Part shown: piece after piece, positions 33,018-40,436 of the stretch | Numbering within the stretch: position 1 is the stretch's first letter | How the letters are laid out: the number at the start of each line of letters is the position of its first letter | Assembly: GCF_037482845.1 (NCBI RefSeq) | Contig: NZ_JBBHJW010000002.1 | Span: 434,001-498,000 of the forward strand | Direction of reading: 5' to 3' | Origin: Paucibacter_B soli | GTDB lineage: Bacteria > Pseudomonadota > Gammaproteobacteria > Burkholderiales > Burkholderiaceae_C | Length of the DNA stretch: 64,000 bases | Program-made: the position numbers and the translations under genes | The notes under the pieces: model-generated | Told to the model about the DNA's origin: nothing | Seen by the model: the letters and a program-made list of their open reading frames with translations, nothing else | The model's database searches: none

Positions 33018-33887
33018 ATGCACAGCATCCCCCGCATTGCAAGTCTGGCCGCCGCCGCCTTGCTGGCCACCGGTTCGGCCTGGGCTTCAGGGCCCGACTG
33101 GAGCAAGGTCGCCGCCACCAAGATCACCGTGTTCTACCCCGGCGCCGCGCCGATGGAGTGGATCAGCAAGGGCACCGAGCACGGTGGCGCGCGCGCGCTG
33201 CGCAAGGGCGAGAGCTGCGCCAGCTGCCACCATGCCGAGACGGCCGACATGGGCAAGAAGATGGCCAGCGGCCAGAAGCTCGAGCCCAAGCCGCTCAAGG
33301 GCAAGGCCGGCTCGATTCCGGTGAATGTGCAGGCCGCCCATGACGGCAGCAATCTGTACCTGCGCTTCAGCTGGAAGCAGCCGCCCTCGGGCGGTGGCGA
33401 CAAGATGGACAAGGACAACGCCGTCAAGCTGGCCTTCATGCTGGAAGACAACAAGGTGCCGCAGGCCAATCTCTCGGGCTGCTGGGAGACCTGCCACATC
33501 GATGCGCGCACCATGCCCGAGGCGAGCGACGACAAGAAGACCAAGTATGTGAAGGATGGCAGCCTGGCCAGCGGCAAGTTCTACGACCTGCTGCAGTGGA
33601 CCAGCAAGGGCGGCAAGAGCGACGGCTATGTGGCCGACAAGCGCGTGATGGAGGGCGGCAAGGCCCTCGTCGAGGCCAAGGGCGAGAAGAAGGGCGACGA
33701 ATGGGTGGTGGTGTTCACCCGTAAGTTCAGCGGTGGTGAGGGCGATGTGGCCCTGGCCGCTGGCAAGAGCGTGAACTTCGGTTTCGCGATCCACGACGAC
33801 CATGCGATCGGCCGCTTCCACCATGTCTCGCTGGGCTACACCCTGGGTCTGGACACCAAGGCCGACATCACGGCAGCCAAGTTCTGA
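33018..33887 (+). CDS. Periplasmic haem protein with ethylbenzene-dehydrogenase-like (EB_dh) domain
   Basis: A 289-aa exported protein (signal peptide to about A24). It carries one standard haem c motif CASCH (67-71) and a second, CWETCH, with three residues between the cysteines (C156, C160, H161). The rest looks like the EB_dh/cytochrome c-552-type haem-binding fold, with AAHDGSNLYLRFSWKQ and NFGFAIHDDHAIGRFHHVSL. Family members bind haem b or c and serve as electron-transfer subunits. It lies between nirT and a cupredoxin, so a part in electron flow to NirS is likely; the exact partner is unknown. Confidence 0.75.
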   Translation: MHSIPRIASLAAAALLATGSAWASGPDWSKVAATKITVFYPGAAPMEWISKGTEHGGARALRKGESCASCHHAETADMGKKMASGQKLEPKPLKGKAGSIPVNVQAAHDGSNLYLRFSWKQPPSGGGDKMDKDNAVKLAFMLEDNKVPQANLSGCWETCHIDARTMPEASDDKKTKYVKDGSLASGKFYDLLQWTSKGGKSDGYVADKRVMEGGKALVEAKGEKKGDEWVVVFTRKFSGGEGDVALAAGKSVNFGFAIHDDHAIGRFHHVSLGYTLGLDTKADITAAKF

Positions 33888-33901
33888 ACCTGACGGCGGT
33901 C

Positions 33902-34264
33902 ATGAGCGGCAAGCAGCAGCAACAAGCCCGCCGCCGCTGCTTGGTGCAGCTGGCGTCGCTGGGCGCGCTGCCGCTGCTCGGCCCGCGCGGCGGCATGGCG
34001 GCGCCGGCGGCGGAGGTGGTGGTCGATATCCGCGACTACCGCTTCATGCCGGCCGAGCTGTCGGTGCCGGTGGGCACGCTGGTGGTCTGGACCAATAGCG
34101 AAAAGCGCACCACCCACTCCATTCTGTTCGCCGAGGAAGGCCTGGAATCCGAGCGCCTGTTCCCGGGCGAGCGCTGGCAGCGCCGCTTCGAGCGGCCGGG
34201 CCGCTACCCCTATCGCTGCGGGCCTCATCCGGAGATGACCGGCCTGGTGGAGGTGCTGGCTTGA
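33902..34264 (+). CDS. Plastocyanin-like cupredoxin, probably Tat-exported
   Basis: A 120-aa protein with a complete type-1 copper set: H72 (TTHSILF) and C106, H109, M112 in YRCGPHPEM. The N-terminus ARRRCLVQLASLGALPLL looks like a twin-arginine signal, unusual for so short a protein but common for cupredoxins. It is a likely soluble electron carrier between the membrane cytochromes and NirS or Nor. The stop overlaps the next gene's ATG (TGATG). A family match to amicyanin/pseudoazurin is possible, but I cannot tell which. Confidence 0.85.
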   Translation: MSGKQQQQARRRCLVQLASLGALPLLGPRGGMAAPAAEVVVDIRDYRFMPAELSVPVGTLVVWTNSEKRTTHSILFAEEGLESERLFPGERWQRRFERPGRYPYRCGPHPEMTGLVEVLA

Positions 34265-34902
34265 TGAGAGCCGCTTTGGCCCGCTTGTGTTGCCTATTGC
34301 TTCTGCTTTGCACCACGGCGCTGCATGCCGATTCCGGGCTCACGCTGCCGGGCGGCTTGGCTGCCGTCCCGCCTGAGCACATGGCGCGTAGCGCCGACGG
34401 CGCATGGTTGCTGCTTGCCAGTGGCAATCAGCTGCTGCTGCTCGACGCCGAGGGCTTGCGGGTCCGGCGCAGCTATGCCTTGGCGAGCCGTGATGGCCGC
34501 GCAGTCAGCACCCTGGCGGCGCTGCGCACGGCCGCGCTGAGACGCAGCTTTGTGTTGGCACTGCGCGACCTGCCCGAGCTCTGGGAGATTTCCTACGACC
34601 CTCACGCTGAAGACTTCTACGAGGGCCTGGTGCACGACTTCCGCATGGGCGAGGGCGTGGCGCAGCGCGGTTTTCTGGGCGTGCGGCGCATCGCCTTGCC
34701 GCAGCCGCTGCGCGAGTTGGTGCTGAGCGCCGACCAGGCCGAGGCCCTGGGGCGCGGCGCGGACGGCGCTGAGCTGCAGGTGGTGAATCTGGATGTGCGG
34801 CGGCGTGTTGCGGCGCTGCCCCTGGCCGAGGGCCTGCGGCGCTATGGATTGACCTTGAGCGCCGACGGGGCGCGACTGCAGGGGCCGGCAGCGATGCGAT
34901 GA
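34264..34902 (+). CDS. Half-length d1-propeller protein related to NirN/NirF
   Basis: A 212-aa exported protein (signal peptide ending LHADS). Its body matches the middle of NirN: SADGAWLLLASGNQLLLLDA, then RRSFVLALRDLPELWEISYD (NirN has RRSFVVALKDVAELWELSYD), the typical YEGLVHDFRMGEG and VVNLDVRRRVAALPL. Only about half of a NirF or NirN propeller is present, and there is no haem c motif. It has its own start, signal and coupling to the cupredoxin gene and no visible frameshift. It may be a chaperone for d1 haem, a dimerising half-propeller, or a decaying duplicate; sequence alone cannot decide. Confidence 0.7.
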   Translation: MRAALARLCCLLLLLCTTALHADSGLTLPGGLAAVPPEHMARSADGAWLLLASGNQLLLLDAEGLRVRRSYALASRDGRAVSTLAALRTAALRRSFVLALRDLPELWEISYDPHAEDFYEGLVHDFRMGEGVAQRGFLGVRRIALPQPLRELVLSADQAEALGRGADGAELQVVNLDVRRRVAALPLAEGLRRYGLTLSADGARLQGPAAMR

Positions 34903-34911
34903 TGCCAGCCC

Positions 34912-35322
34912 ATGAGCTTTTTGCTGCAAATCCTTCAGTCCAACTACCCCCTCATCAAGCAGCTGCACATCGGCCTGGTGAGCTGTAGCGGCACGCTGTT
35001 CGCGCTGCGCGGACTGGGCGTGCTGGCCGGCGCCACCTGGCCCATGCGGGCCTGGGTGCGCCGGCTGAGCGTCTGGATCGATGTGCTGCTGCTCGGCGCC
35101 GGCGTCAGCCTCTGGACCCTGCTGGGCCTGCATCCGGCGCGCGAGCATTGGCTGGGCGTCAAGCTCATGCTGCTGCTGGTCTACATCGTGCTGGGCAGCA
35201 TCGCGCTCAAGCGTGGCCGCACGCGCGGCCAGCGGGCCCTGGGCTATCTGGCGGCGCTGGCGGTGTTCGGCTTCATGGTGACGGTGGCGCGCGCCCACCA
35301 TCCGCTGGGGTGGCTGGCCTGA
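34912..35322 (+). CDS. SirB2-like integral membrane protein
   Basis: A 136-aa protein with four hydrophobic segments. YPLIKQLHIGLVSCSGTLFALRG and the downstream REHWLGVKLMLLLVYIVLG and VARAHHPL are the usual histidine-bearing landmarks of the SirB2/YchQ family, which may bind haem, but the family has no proven function. It is the last gene of the nirS-nirT run, nine bases after the half-propeller gene, and convergent with the subtilase. Confidence 0.78.
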   Translation: MSFLLQILQSNYPLIKQLHIGLVSCSGTLFALRGLGVLAGATWPMRAWVRRLSVWIDVLLLGAGVSLWTLLGLHPAREHWLGVKLMLLLVYIVLGSIALKRGRTRGQRALGYLAALAVFGFMVTVARAHHPLGWLA

Positions 35323-35357
35323 CGCGCAGTTAGGGCGTCAGGCCAGCGAACCAGCCT

Positions 35358-36965
35358 TCAGTTGTTGCCGCAACCGGTCTGTGCCAGGCGGTCGTAGGCG
35401 GCCTTGGCCTGCACCAGGCCGAAGCCGTACTCGGCGTCCTTGCCCGGCTTGCCCAGCTCCTGCGCGCTGGCGTTCAGCACCTGGCGGATCTGCTTGGCGC
35501 TGCACTTGGGGAAATGGCTCCACACCAGGGCGGCGACGCCGGAGACATGGGGCGTGGCCATCGAGGTGCCGTTGAAGTAGGCGTAGAGGGCCGGGTCCGG
35601 CACCACGCTGACGGTGGCGGCCTGGCCGGTCAGGCCCATCAGCACGGCGCCGTTGGCGTCGGTGGTGCCGATCGAGGGGATGGTGGTGGGCGCGCCGCCC
35701 AGGGTGCCGAACAGCATGCCGGGGCGGTTGTTGTAGACCACCGCCGCCACGCCGCCGCTGTTCTGGCAACGCGTCACCTTCTCGGCAAAGCTGACCAGGC
35801 CGCGCTTGATCAGGCAGACCTTGCCCGCAGCGCCGGCATCGTTCGCGGTGCCGAGACCGAAGTCATAGAGTGCCGCGGTGGCGCTGAGCCGGGGTGAGCC
35901 GGTCATGGCCGCCGCCGCGTAGTCCGTGCCGGCCACCGAGAGCTGGCCCAACGACTCCAGATTGGGCGGGATGGTCGACAGCGTCGCCACGCCCGGCGCG
36001 GCGATCTCGACATCGTTGTTGACCTGGGAGAAGCCGGCATGCGCCTTGTTGGCGTCCAGCGCGGCCACCGACATCACTTCCTCGTAACCGGCCGGGTAGG
36101 AGGTGCTGGTATCGCCATCGTTGCCGGCGGCGGCGATCGTCAGCACGCCTTCGTTGAGCAGGGCACGGAACACGCGGCGCTCGGCCTGGCTCGGGTCGCC
36201 GCCGCCCAGCGACATGCTGATGATGTTGGCGCCAGCGTCGGCACAGCGTGTCACCGCTTCCATCACCGTCGAGGAGGAGGCCGAGCCGGTGGCGTCGAAC
36301 ACCTTGGCGATGTGCAGCTTGAGCTTGCCGCCGGGGTTCACGCCCACCACGCCAATGCCGTTGCCGCCCACGCCAGCAATCGTGCCGGCCACATGGGTGC
36401 CGTGCGCGTTTTCGTCGCTGTCCCAGGTGCCGGAGGCGGTCAGGTTGACACCGCTCAGATTGGCCGAGTTGGCGGCCAGATCGGGATGGCCGCGGTCAAT
36501 GCCCGAGTCCACGATGCAGAGCTTGCGGTTGCCGCTGAGGGCGTCGGTGAGCTGGTTGGCCTGCACCATCGCAATGCCGTAGGGCAGCATCTCGGTGCCC
36601 GAGGTCGGCGTGTCCACCGCCGTTGATTGCGGCTGGACCATGCCTTCCATGGTGCGGGACGGCACGCCCAGCAGGCGGCGTTCCACATCGGGCTCGACGA
36701 AATCGACATTGGCGCTGGCCTGCAGGGCGGCCACGCCGGCCGCCGGCAGGCGCACCGCGAAGGCGCTGGCGCGACCGATTTCACGCGTGATCTTGCCGCC
36801 GGCATTCAGCACCTCGGCGCGCACGGTGGCGGCCTTGCCGGCCTTGTAAGCGACGATCATGGCGTCCGGGCCGGGGGCAGCGGCCAGCGCTGCGGCGCTC
36901 GACATGGCCAGCAGCAGCAGCGTCGTGGCGCTGTGGATGGCCGACAGTTTCTTGGGCATGCTCAT
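35358..36965 (-). CDS. Secreted subtilisin-like serine protease (S8) with PA insert
   Basis: A 535-aa pre-pro-enzyme. Signal peptide (1 to about 29), I9-type propeptide (about 35-100), catalytic domain with D153 (CIVDSGID), H188 (HGTHVAGT) and the serine in NGTSMATPHVSG near residue 475. A PA domain (about 340-440, GSPRLSATAALYDFG to VYNNRPGMLFG) interrupts the catalytic domain between the His and Ser motifs, as in many secreted subtilases. Likely an extracellular or periplasmic general protease. No link to denitrification is evident; it sits convergent with the SirB2-like gene. Confidence 0.93.
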   Translation of the reverse strand: MSMPKKLSAIHSATTLLLLAMSSAAALAAAPGPDAMIVAYKAGKAATVRAEVLNAGGKITREIGRASAFAVRLPAAGVAALQASANVDFVEPDVERRLLGVPSRTMEGMVQPQSTAVDTPTSGTEMLPYGIAMVQANQLTDALSGNRKLCIVDSGIDRGHPDLAANSANLSGVNLTASGTWDSDENAHGTHVAGTIAGVGGNGIGVVGVNPGGKLKLHIAKVFDATGSASSSTVMEAVTRCADAGANIISMSLGGGDPSQAERRVFRALLNEGVLTIAAAGNDGDTSTSYPAGYEEVMSVAALDANKAHAGFSQVNNDVEIAAPGVATLSTIPPNLESLGQLSVAGTDYAAAAMTGSPRLSATAALYDFGLGTANDAGAAGKVCLIKRGLVSFAEKVTRCQNSGGVAAVVYNNRPGMLFGTLGGAPTTIPSIGTTDANGAVLMGLTGQAATVSVVPDPALYAYFNGTSMATPHVSGVAALVWSHFPKCSAKQIRQVLNASAQELGKPGKDAEYGFGLVQAKAAYDRLAQTGCGNN

Positions 36966-37049
36966 GGCGGGCCTCGATGAATGTGGTAGAGGCTGTTACT
37001 TTCGCCATGGTGATGCGCCAGGTCTATTCGGGCAATCCGCGCCCCCCGT

Positions 37050-37937
37050 TCAGGGTGGGGGGCTGCGCTTGAGCAAGGCCGCCATCAGCGCGTCCTTCTC
37101 GCTCCACTGCTTCTTGATCCACATGGAGATGCCGGCGCGCAGGCGCTTGTCTTCCATCGGGTTGCCACCCACCAGTTCGGGGGGGATGGGGCGCTGCTGC
37201 ACCCGCACCTGCACGGGGCCGCAGCGACCGCACAGCAGGTCCCAGAACTTGGGTGTGCCTTCGGGGTAGACCAGGGTCACGTCCAGCAGGGCCTCAAACT
37301 GCTCGCCCATGGTGGCCAGGGCCATGCCCAGCGCGCCGACCTTGGGCTTGAGCAGGTGCTGGTAGGGGCTTTTCTGTTCGGCATGTTTGGCGGCGGTGAA
37401 GCGCGTGCCCTCGACGAAGTTGATCACCGTGGTCGGGATGGTCTTGAACTTCTCGCAGGCCTTGCGCGTGGTGGCCAGATCGGCCGCTTGCGAGCCGGCG
37501 CTGCGGCCGCGCTTCATGAAGGGGAAGTCCAGCGCCCACCAGGCCAGGCCGATCACCGGCACCCACTTCAGTTCCTGCTTGAGAAAGAACTTCAGAAAGG
37601 GGATGCGGCCGTGGAAGACGCGCTGCAGCACCAGGATGTCGACCCAGGTCTGGTGATTCGGCGAGACCAGGTACCAGCCGCGCCGGTGCAGGCCGTCCAC
37701 GCCCTGCACGTCCCAGGTCTGCGGGTTGAGCACCCGTATCCAGGCGTTGTTGACGGCCACCCAGCCCGAGGCGATGCCGTTGAGCGCCAGGTCGCAGGGC
37801 TTGCGCACGAAGCTGAGGGGCAGCAGCAGCTTGAGCAGGGCCGGCAGGATCATCAGAGTGACGCCGGTGACGGTGTTGATGGCCAGCACGATGGCGGCAA
37901 GAGTGCCCAGCAGGGGGGCAGGCAGTAGACGTAGCAT
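37050..37937 (-). CDS. Membrane-bound acyltransferase (PlsC/YihG type)
   Basis: A 295-aa protein with N-terminal membrane helices (about 8-45), the HX4D motif NHQTWVD (H95, D100) and a second block FVEGTRFT, the signature of 1-acylglycerol-3-phosphate acyltransferase relatives. RGRSAGSQAADLATTRKACE and LVYPEGTPKFWDLLCGR fit the YihG/acyltransferase branch. It probably acylates lysophospholipid. The start at 37937 is chosen because the longer open frame runs back into the next gene in another frame. A GC-rich palindrome (37042-37062) overlaps the stop. Confidence 0.85.
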   Translation of the reverse strand: MLRLLPAPLLGTLAAIVLAINTVTGVTLMILPALLKLLLPLSFVRKPCDLALNGIASGWVAVNNAWIRVLNPQTWDVQGVDGLHRRGWYLVSPNHQTWVDILVLQRVFHGRIPFLKFFLKQELKWVPVIGLAWWALDFPFMKRGRSAGSQAADLATTRKACEKFKTIPTTVINFVEGTRFTAAKHAEQKSPYQHLLKPKVGALGMALATMGEQFEALLDVTLVYPEGTPKFWDLLCGRCGPVQVRVQQRPIPPELVGGNPMEDKRLRAGISMWIKKQWSEKDALMAALLKRSPPP

Positions 37938-37965
37938 GGGCCGAACTGTAGCCTGAGCTGTGGGC

Positions 37966-38367
37966 TCAGGCCCGCTCGCTCTGCAGGTCGCGCGCCGTCT
38001 GGGAGAGTTGCTCGAACAGCTGATCGGCCAGCGCCTGGTCGAAGTCGGTGCGGTAATGTTTGCGCACGCCCATCTCGTGCAGACGGATGTGGTGGGTCGG
38101 CGCCAGCCCCTGCTGGGCCAGGCAGGCCTTGGTGCAGGCCAGCACGCAGCCGTCCAGGGCCAGCATCGGTCGACCCGACGCCGCGGCTTCGCGCGCCTTG
38201 CGCACCAGGTTGGGCACGCCACCGCCCACGCCGGCGATGCAGGACATCTCGGCCAGGCCGGCGCGATCCAGGCGCAGCGCCAGGTGATTGGCCAACTGGG
38301 CGGCGTCGGAGCAGCCTGAGCAGCTGTACACCAGGGGGAGGGCAGGGGCAGCGGACATGGCCGCCAT
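37966..38367 (-). CDS. DGC-domain (putative zinc-binding) protein
   Basis: A 133-aa soluble protein with cysteine groups CSGCSDAA, MSCIAGVGGG and DGCVLACTKACL; the last gives the domain its DGC name. These residues suit metal binding, though the substrate is unknown. It is divergent from the DUF2249-nnrS-nsrR operon, whose control sites lie 27 bases upstream of its start, so it may share control. ATG 38367 is used; 38358 is equally possible. Confidence 0.75.
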   Translation of the reverse strand: MAAMSAAPALPLVYSCSGCSDAAQLANHLALRLDRAGLAEMSCIAGVGGGVPNLVRKAREAAASGRPMLALDGCVLACTKACLAQQGLAPTHHIRLHEMGVRKHYRTDFDQALADQLFEQLSQTARDLQSERA

Positions 38368-38393
38368 GCTGCCGATGGCGTGCAGGATTTGGC

Positions 38394-38407
38394 TTGAGGC
38401 AGATCAA
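38394..38407. promoter_or_regulatory. FNR/DNR box of the NsrR operon
   Basis: TTGAGGCAGATCAA matches TTGAT-N4-ATCAA at 9 of 10 positions. It lies about 80 bases before the DUF2249 start, immediately beside an NsrR-like site. Confidence 0.6.
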
Positions 38408-38430
38408 AAGTTGCATCTTGAATATTGCTT
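38408..38430. promoter_or_regulatory. NsrR-like operator
   Basis: The 23 bases from AAGTTGCATCT to GAATATTGCTT fit the NsrR consensus AAGATGYATTT-N-AAATRCATCTT at about 16 of 22 positions, best in the left half. A copy of the left-half core, AAAGTTGCAT, recurs inverted as ATGCAACTTT at 38467-38476. An NsrR gene is the third gene downstream, so auto-repression relieved by NO is likely. Confidence 0.5.
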
Positions 38431-38486
38431 TAGGCGCAGCGCTTGGCGACAATAGCTATATCGCAAATGCAACTTTAAGGACGACC

Positions 38487-38768
38487 ATGACCGTTGCCTC
38501 CACCCCTGCCGCCGAAGTGATCGATGTGCGCCTGATCGCGCCGCACGAACGCCACGCGCGCATCTTCGAGGCTTTCCAGGCCCTGCCCGTGGGCAACTGG
38601 TTCTACCTGCTGAGCGACCACGAGCCTGTGCCCCTGCGCCAGCAGTTTCAGGCCCAGTGGCCCGGCCAGTTCGACTGGGAGGCTTTGGAAACCGGCCCGG
38701 CGCAATGGCGCCTGCGCATCAGCCGCAAGCCCGCCGGCAAGAGCTGCTGCGGCTGCTGCGGCGGCTGA
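38487..38768 (+). CDS. DUF2249 protein with C-terminal Cys-Gly tail
   Basis: A 93-aa soluble protein of the DUF2249 (SirA-like, TusA-related) type, with LPVGNWFYLLSDHEPVPLR and a WRLRISRK end. DUF2249 proteins often stand next to NnrS or hemerythrin genes in NO-response loci. The C-terminus SCCGCCGG holds four cysteines in eight residues and looks metal- or persulphide-binding. It begins the NsrR operon, three bases before nnrS. Function is not known. Confidence 0.75.
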   Translation: MTVASTPAAEVIDVRLIAPHERHARIFEAFQALPVGNWFYLLSDHEPVPLRQQFQAQWPGQFDWEALETGPAQWRLRISRKPAGKSCCGCCGG

Positions 38769-38770
38769 TC

Positions 38771-39958
38771 ATGAGCAACACCATGTTCATTCGTATCGAG
38801 GAACCACCCCGTCCGGCCGTGCGTCGCCTGGCGCTGTGGGACCTGGGTTTCCGGCCCTTCTACCTGCTGGCGGCGCTGCTGGCGGCGCTGTCGGTGCCGC
38901 TCTGGGCGTTGCAGTTCTCGGGCCTGCTGGCGCAGCCGGTGCTGCGCGGCTCGCTCTGGCATGCGCATGAGATGGTGTTCGGCTACGCGCTGGCGGTGGT
39001 GATCGGCTTTCTCTTCACCGCCGGACGCAACTGGTCGGGCCAGCCCACGCCCACCGGCAAGCCCCTGATGGCGCTGGCGGCGCTGTGGCTGCTGGCGCGC
39101 GTGCTGGTGCTGAGCCCATGGCTGTGGGCCTCGCTGCTCCTGAACCTGGCCGTGCCGTGGGCGGCCGCCTGGGGCTTGTGGCGTGCCCTGCACGCCGCCG
39201 GCAACAAGCGCAACTACTTCTTCGTCGGCCTGCTCGTCGCCATGGGCCTGGCCAGCGTGGCCGTGCATCTGAGCCAGGCCGGCCTGCTGCAGCTGCCCGG
39301 TGTCCATATCGGCCTGGACCTGGTGCTCTTCATGATTGCGGTGATGGCCGGCCGCGTCGTGCCCATGTTCTCCAACAACGGTGTGCCGGGCATGCGGGCC
39401 ACACGCCAGCCCCAGGTGGAAAAGGCGGCGCTGGGTTCGGTGCTGCTCTTGCTGGTGCTGGATCTGCTGGCCGTCGAGGGCGCGCTGCTGGCCGCCGCAC
39501 TGCTGGCCGCCGCGCTGGCCCAGGGCCTGCGCCTGGCGCTGTGGCAGCCCTGGAAGAGCTGGCGCAATCCCCTGGTGTGGGTGCTGCACCTGGCCTATGC
39601 CTGGCTGCCGGTGCACCTGCTGCTGCGCGCGGCCGCCACGCTGGGCTGGATCGCGCCGGGCCCGGCCACCCATGCCCTGACCCTGGGCGTGATCGGCCTC
39701 ATCACCCTGGGCATGATCACGCGCACCGCGCTGGGCCACACCGGCCGGCCGCTGAAGGCCGGGCGTATCGAGATCAGCGCCTACCTGAGCATGCTGCTGG
39801 CGGCGCTGCTGCGCGTCTTTCTGCCGCTGCTGGCGCCCGCCAGCCTGATGCTGAGCGTACAGCTCGCGGCGGCGCTGTGGAGCCTGAGCTTCGTGCTCTA
39901 CCTCTGGCGCTACACACCCTTGCTGCTGCGCCCGCGCCCCGACGGCCAGCCCGGTTGA
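38771..39958 (+). CDS. nnrS: NnrS, haem-copper membrane protein for NO tolerance
   Basis: A 395-aa membrane protein with 12 predicted helices. Family landmarks are HAHEMVFGYALAVVIGFLFT near the start, GRVVPMFSNNG and TRTALGHTGRPL. NnrS binds haem and copper and eases NO stress, in part by limiting formation of iron-dinitrosyl complexes, in species studied. It lies behind the FNR/NsrR-type sites, 10 bases before nsrR. Confidence 0.93.
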   Translation: MSNTMFIRIEEPPRPAVRRLALWDLGFRPFYLLAALLAALSVPLWALQFSGLLAQPVLRGSLWHAHEMVFGYALAVVIGFLFTAGRNWSGQPTPTGKPLMALAALWLLARVLVLSPWLWASLLLNLAVPWAAAWGLWRALHAAGNKRNYFFVGLLVAMGLASVAVHLSQAGLLQLPGVHIGLDLVLFMIAVMAGRVVPMFSNNGVPGMRATRQPQVEKAALGSVLLLLVLDLLAVEGALLAAALLAAALAQGLRLALWQPWKSWRNPLVWVLHLAYAWLPVHLLLRAAATLGWIAPGPATHALTLGVIGLITLGMITRTALGHTGRPLKAGRIEISAYLSMLLAALLRVFLPLLAPASLMLSVQLAAALWSLSFVLYLWRYTPLLLRPRPDGQPG

Positions 39959-39968
39959 GAATCAGCTC

Positions 39969-40436
39969 ATGCGACTCACCACCATGACCGACTATGCGCT
40001 GCGCCTGCTGATCTATCTCGGCCAGCACCAGGATAGGCTGTGCACCACCGCCGAGATCGCCGCGGCCTACCAGATATCCGAGGCCCATCTCACCAAGATC
40101 ACCCACCAGCTGGGCCAGCAGGGCTTCATCGCCACGGTGCGCGGCAAGGGCGGCGGCATGAAGCTGGCGATGAGTCCGGCCAGGCTGAGCCTGGGCGACC
40201 TGGTGCGGGCGGTGGAGCCCGACTTCCAGTTGGTCGAATGTCTGGGCAGCGGCAACAGCTGCTCGCTCACCGGCGCCTGCCGCCTCACCAGCGTCTTCAA
40301 GGACGCGCTGGCCGCCTTCCTGGCCGAGCTTGACGGGCACAATCTGGCCGACCTTCTGCAACCCGCCACGGCCAAGCGCCTGGCCAAGATCAGCCTGCCT
40401 TCCTCACGCGAAGTGCGCGCCCCCAGCTCCCAGTGA
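39969..40436 (+). CDS. nsrR: NO-sensitive repressor NsrR (Rrf2 family)
   Basis: A 155-aa Rrf2-type regulator: winged helix (MRLTTMTDYALRLLIYL and ISEAHLTKITHQLGQQGF) and three cysteines C91, C98, C104 for a 2Fe-2S or 4Fe-4S cluster. NO destroys the cluster and lifts repression. Spacing of the three cysteines (6 and 5 residues between) fits NsrR rather than IscR. It overlaps ccoG by GTGA and lies in the operon that carries the candidate operator. Confidence 0.92.
   Translation: MRLTTMTDYALRLLIYLGQHQDRLCTTAEIAAAYQISEAHLTKITHQLGQQGFIATVRGKGGGMKLAMSPARLSLGDLVRAVEPDFQLVECLGSGNSCSLTGACRLTSVFKDALAAFLAELDGHNLADLLQPATAKRLAKISLPSSREVRAPSSQ

Noticed and set aside
37042..37062. C6-loop-G6 palindrome as a terminator of the acyltransferase gene
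   Set aside because: It overlaps the stop codon itself and has no T-run, and homopolymer arms are common in this GC-rich DNA; evidence is too weak to list it.
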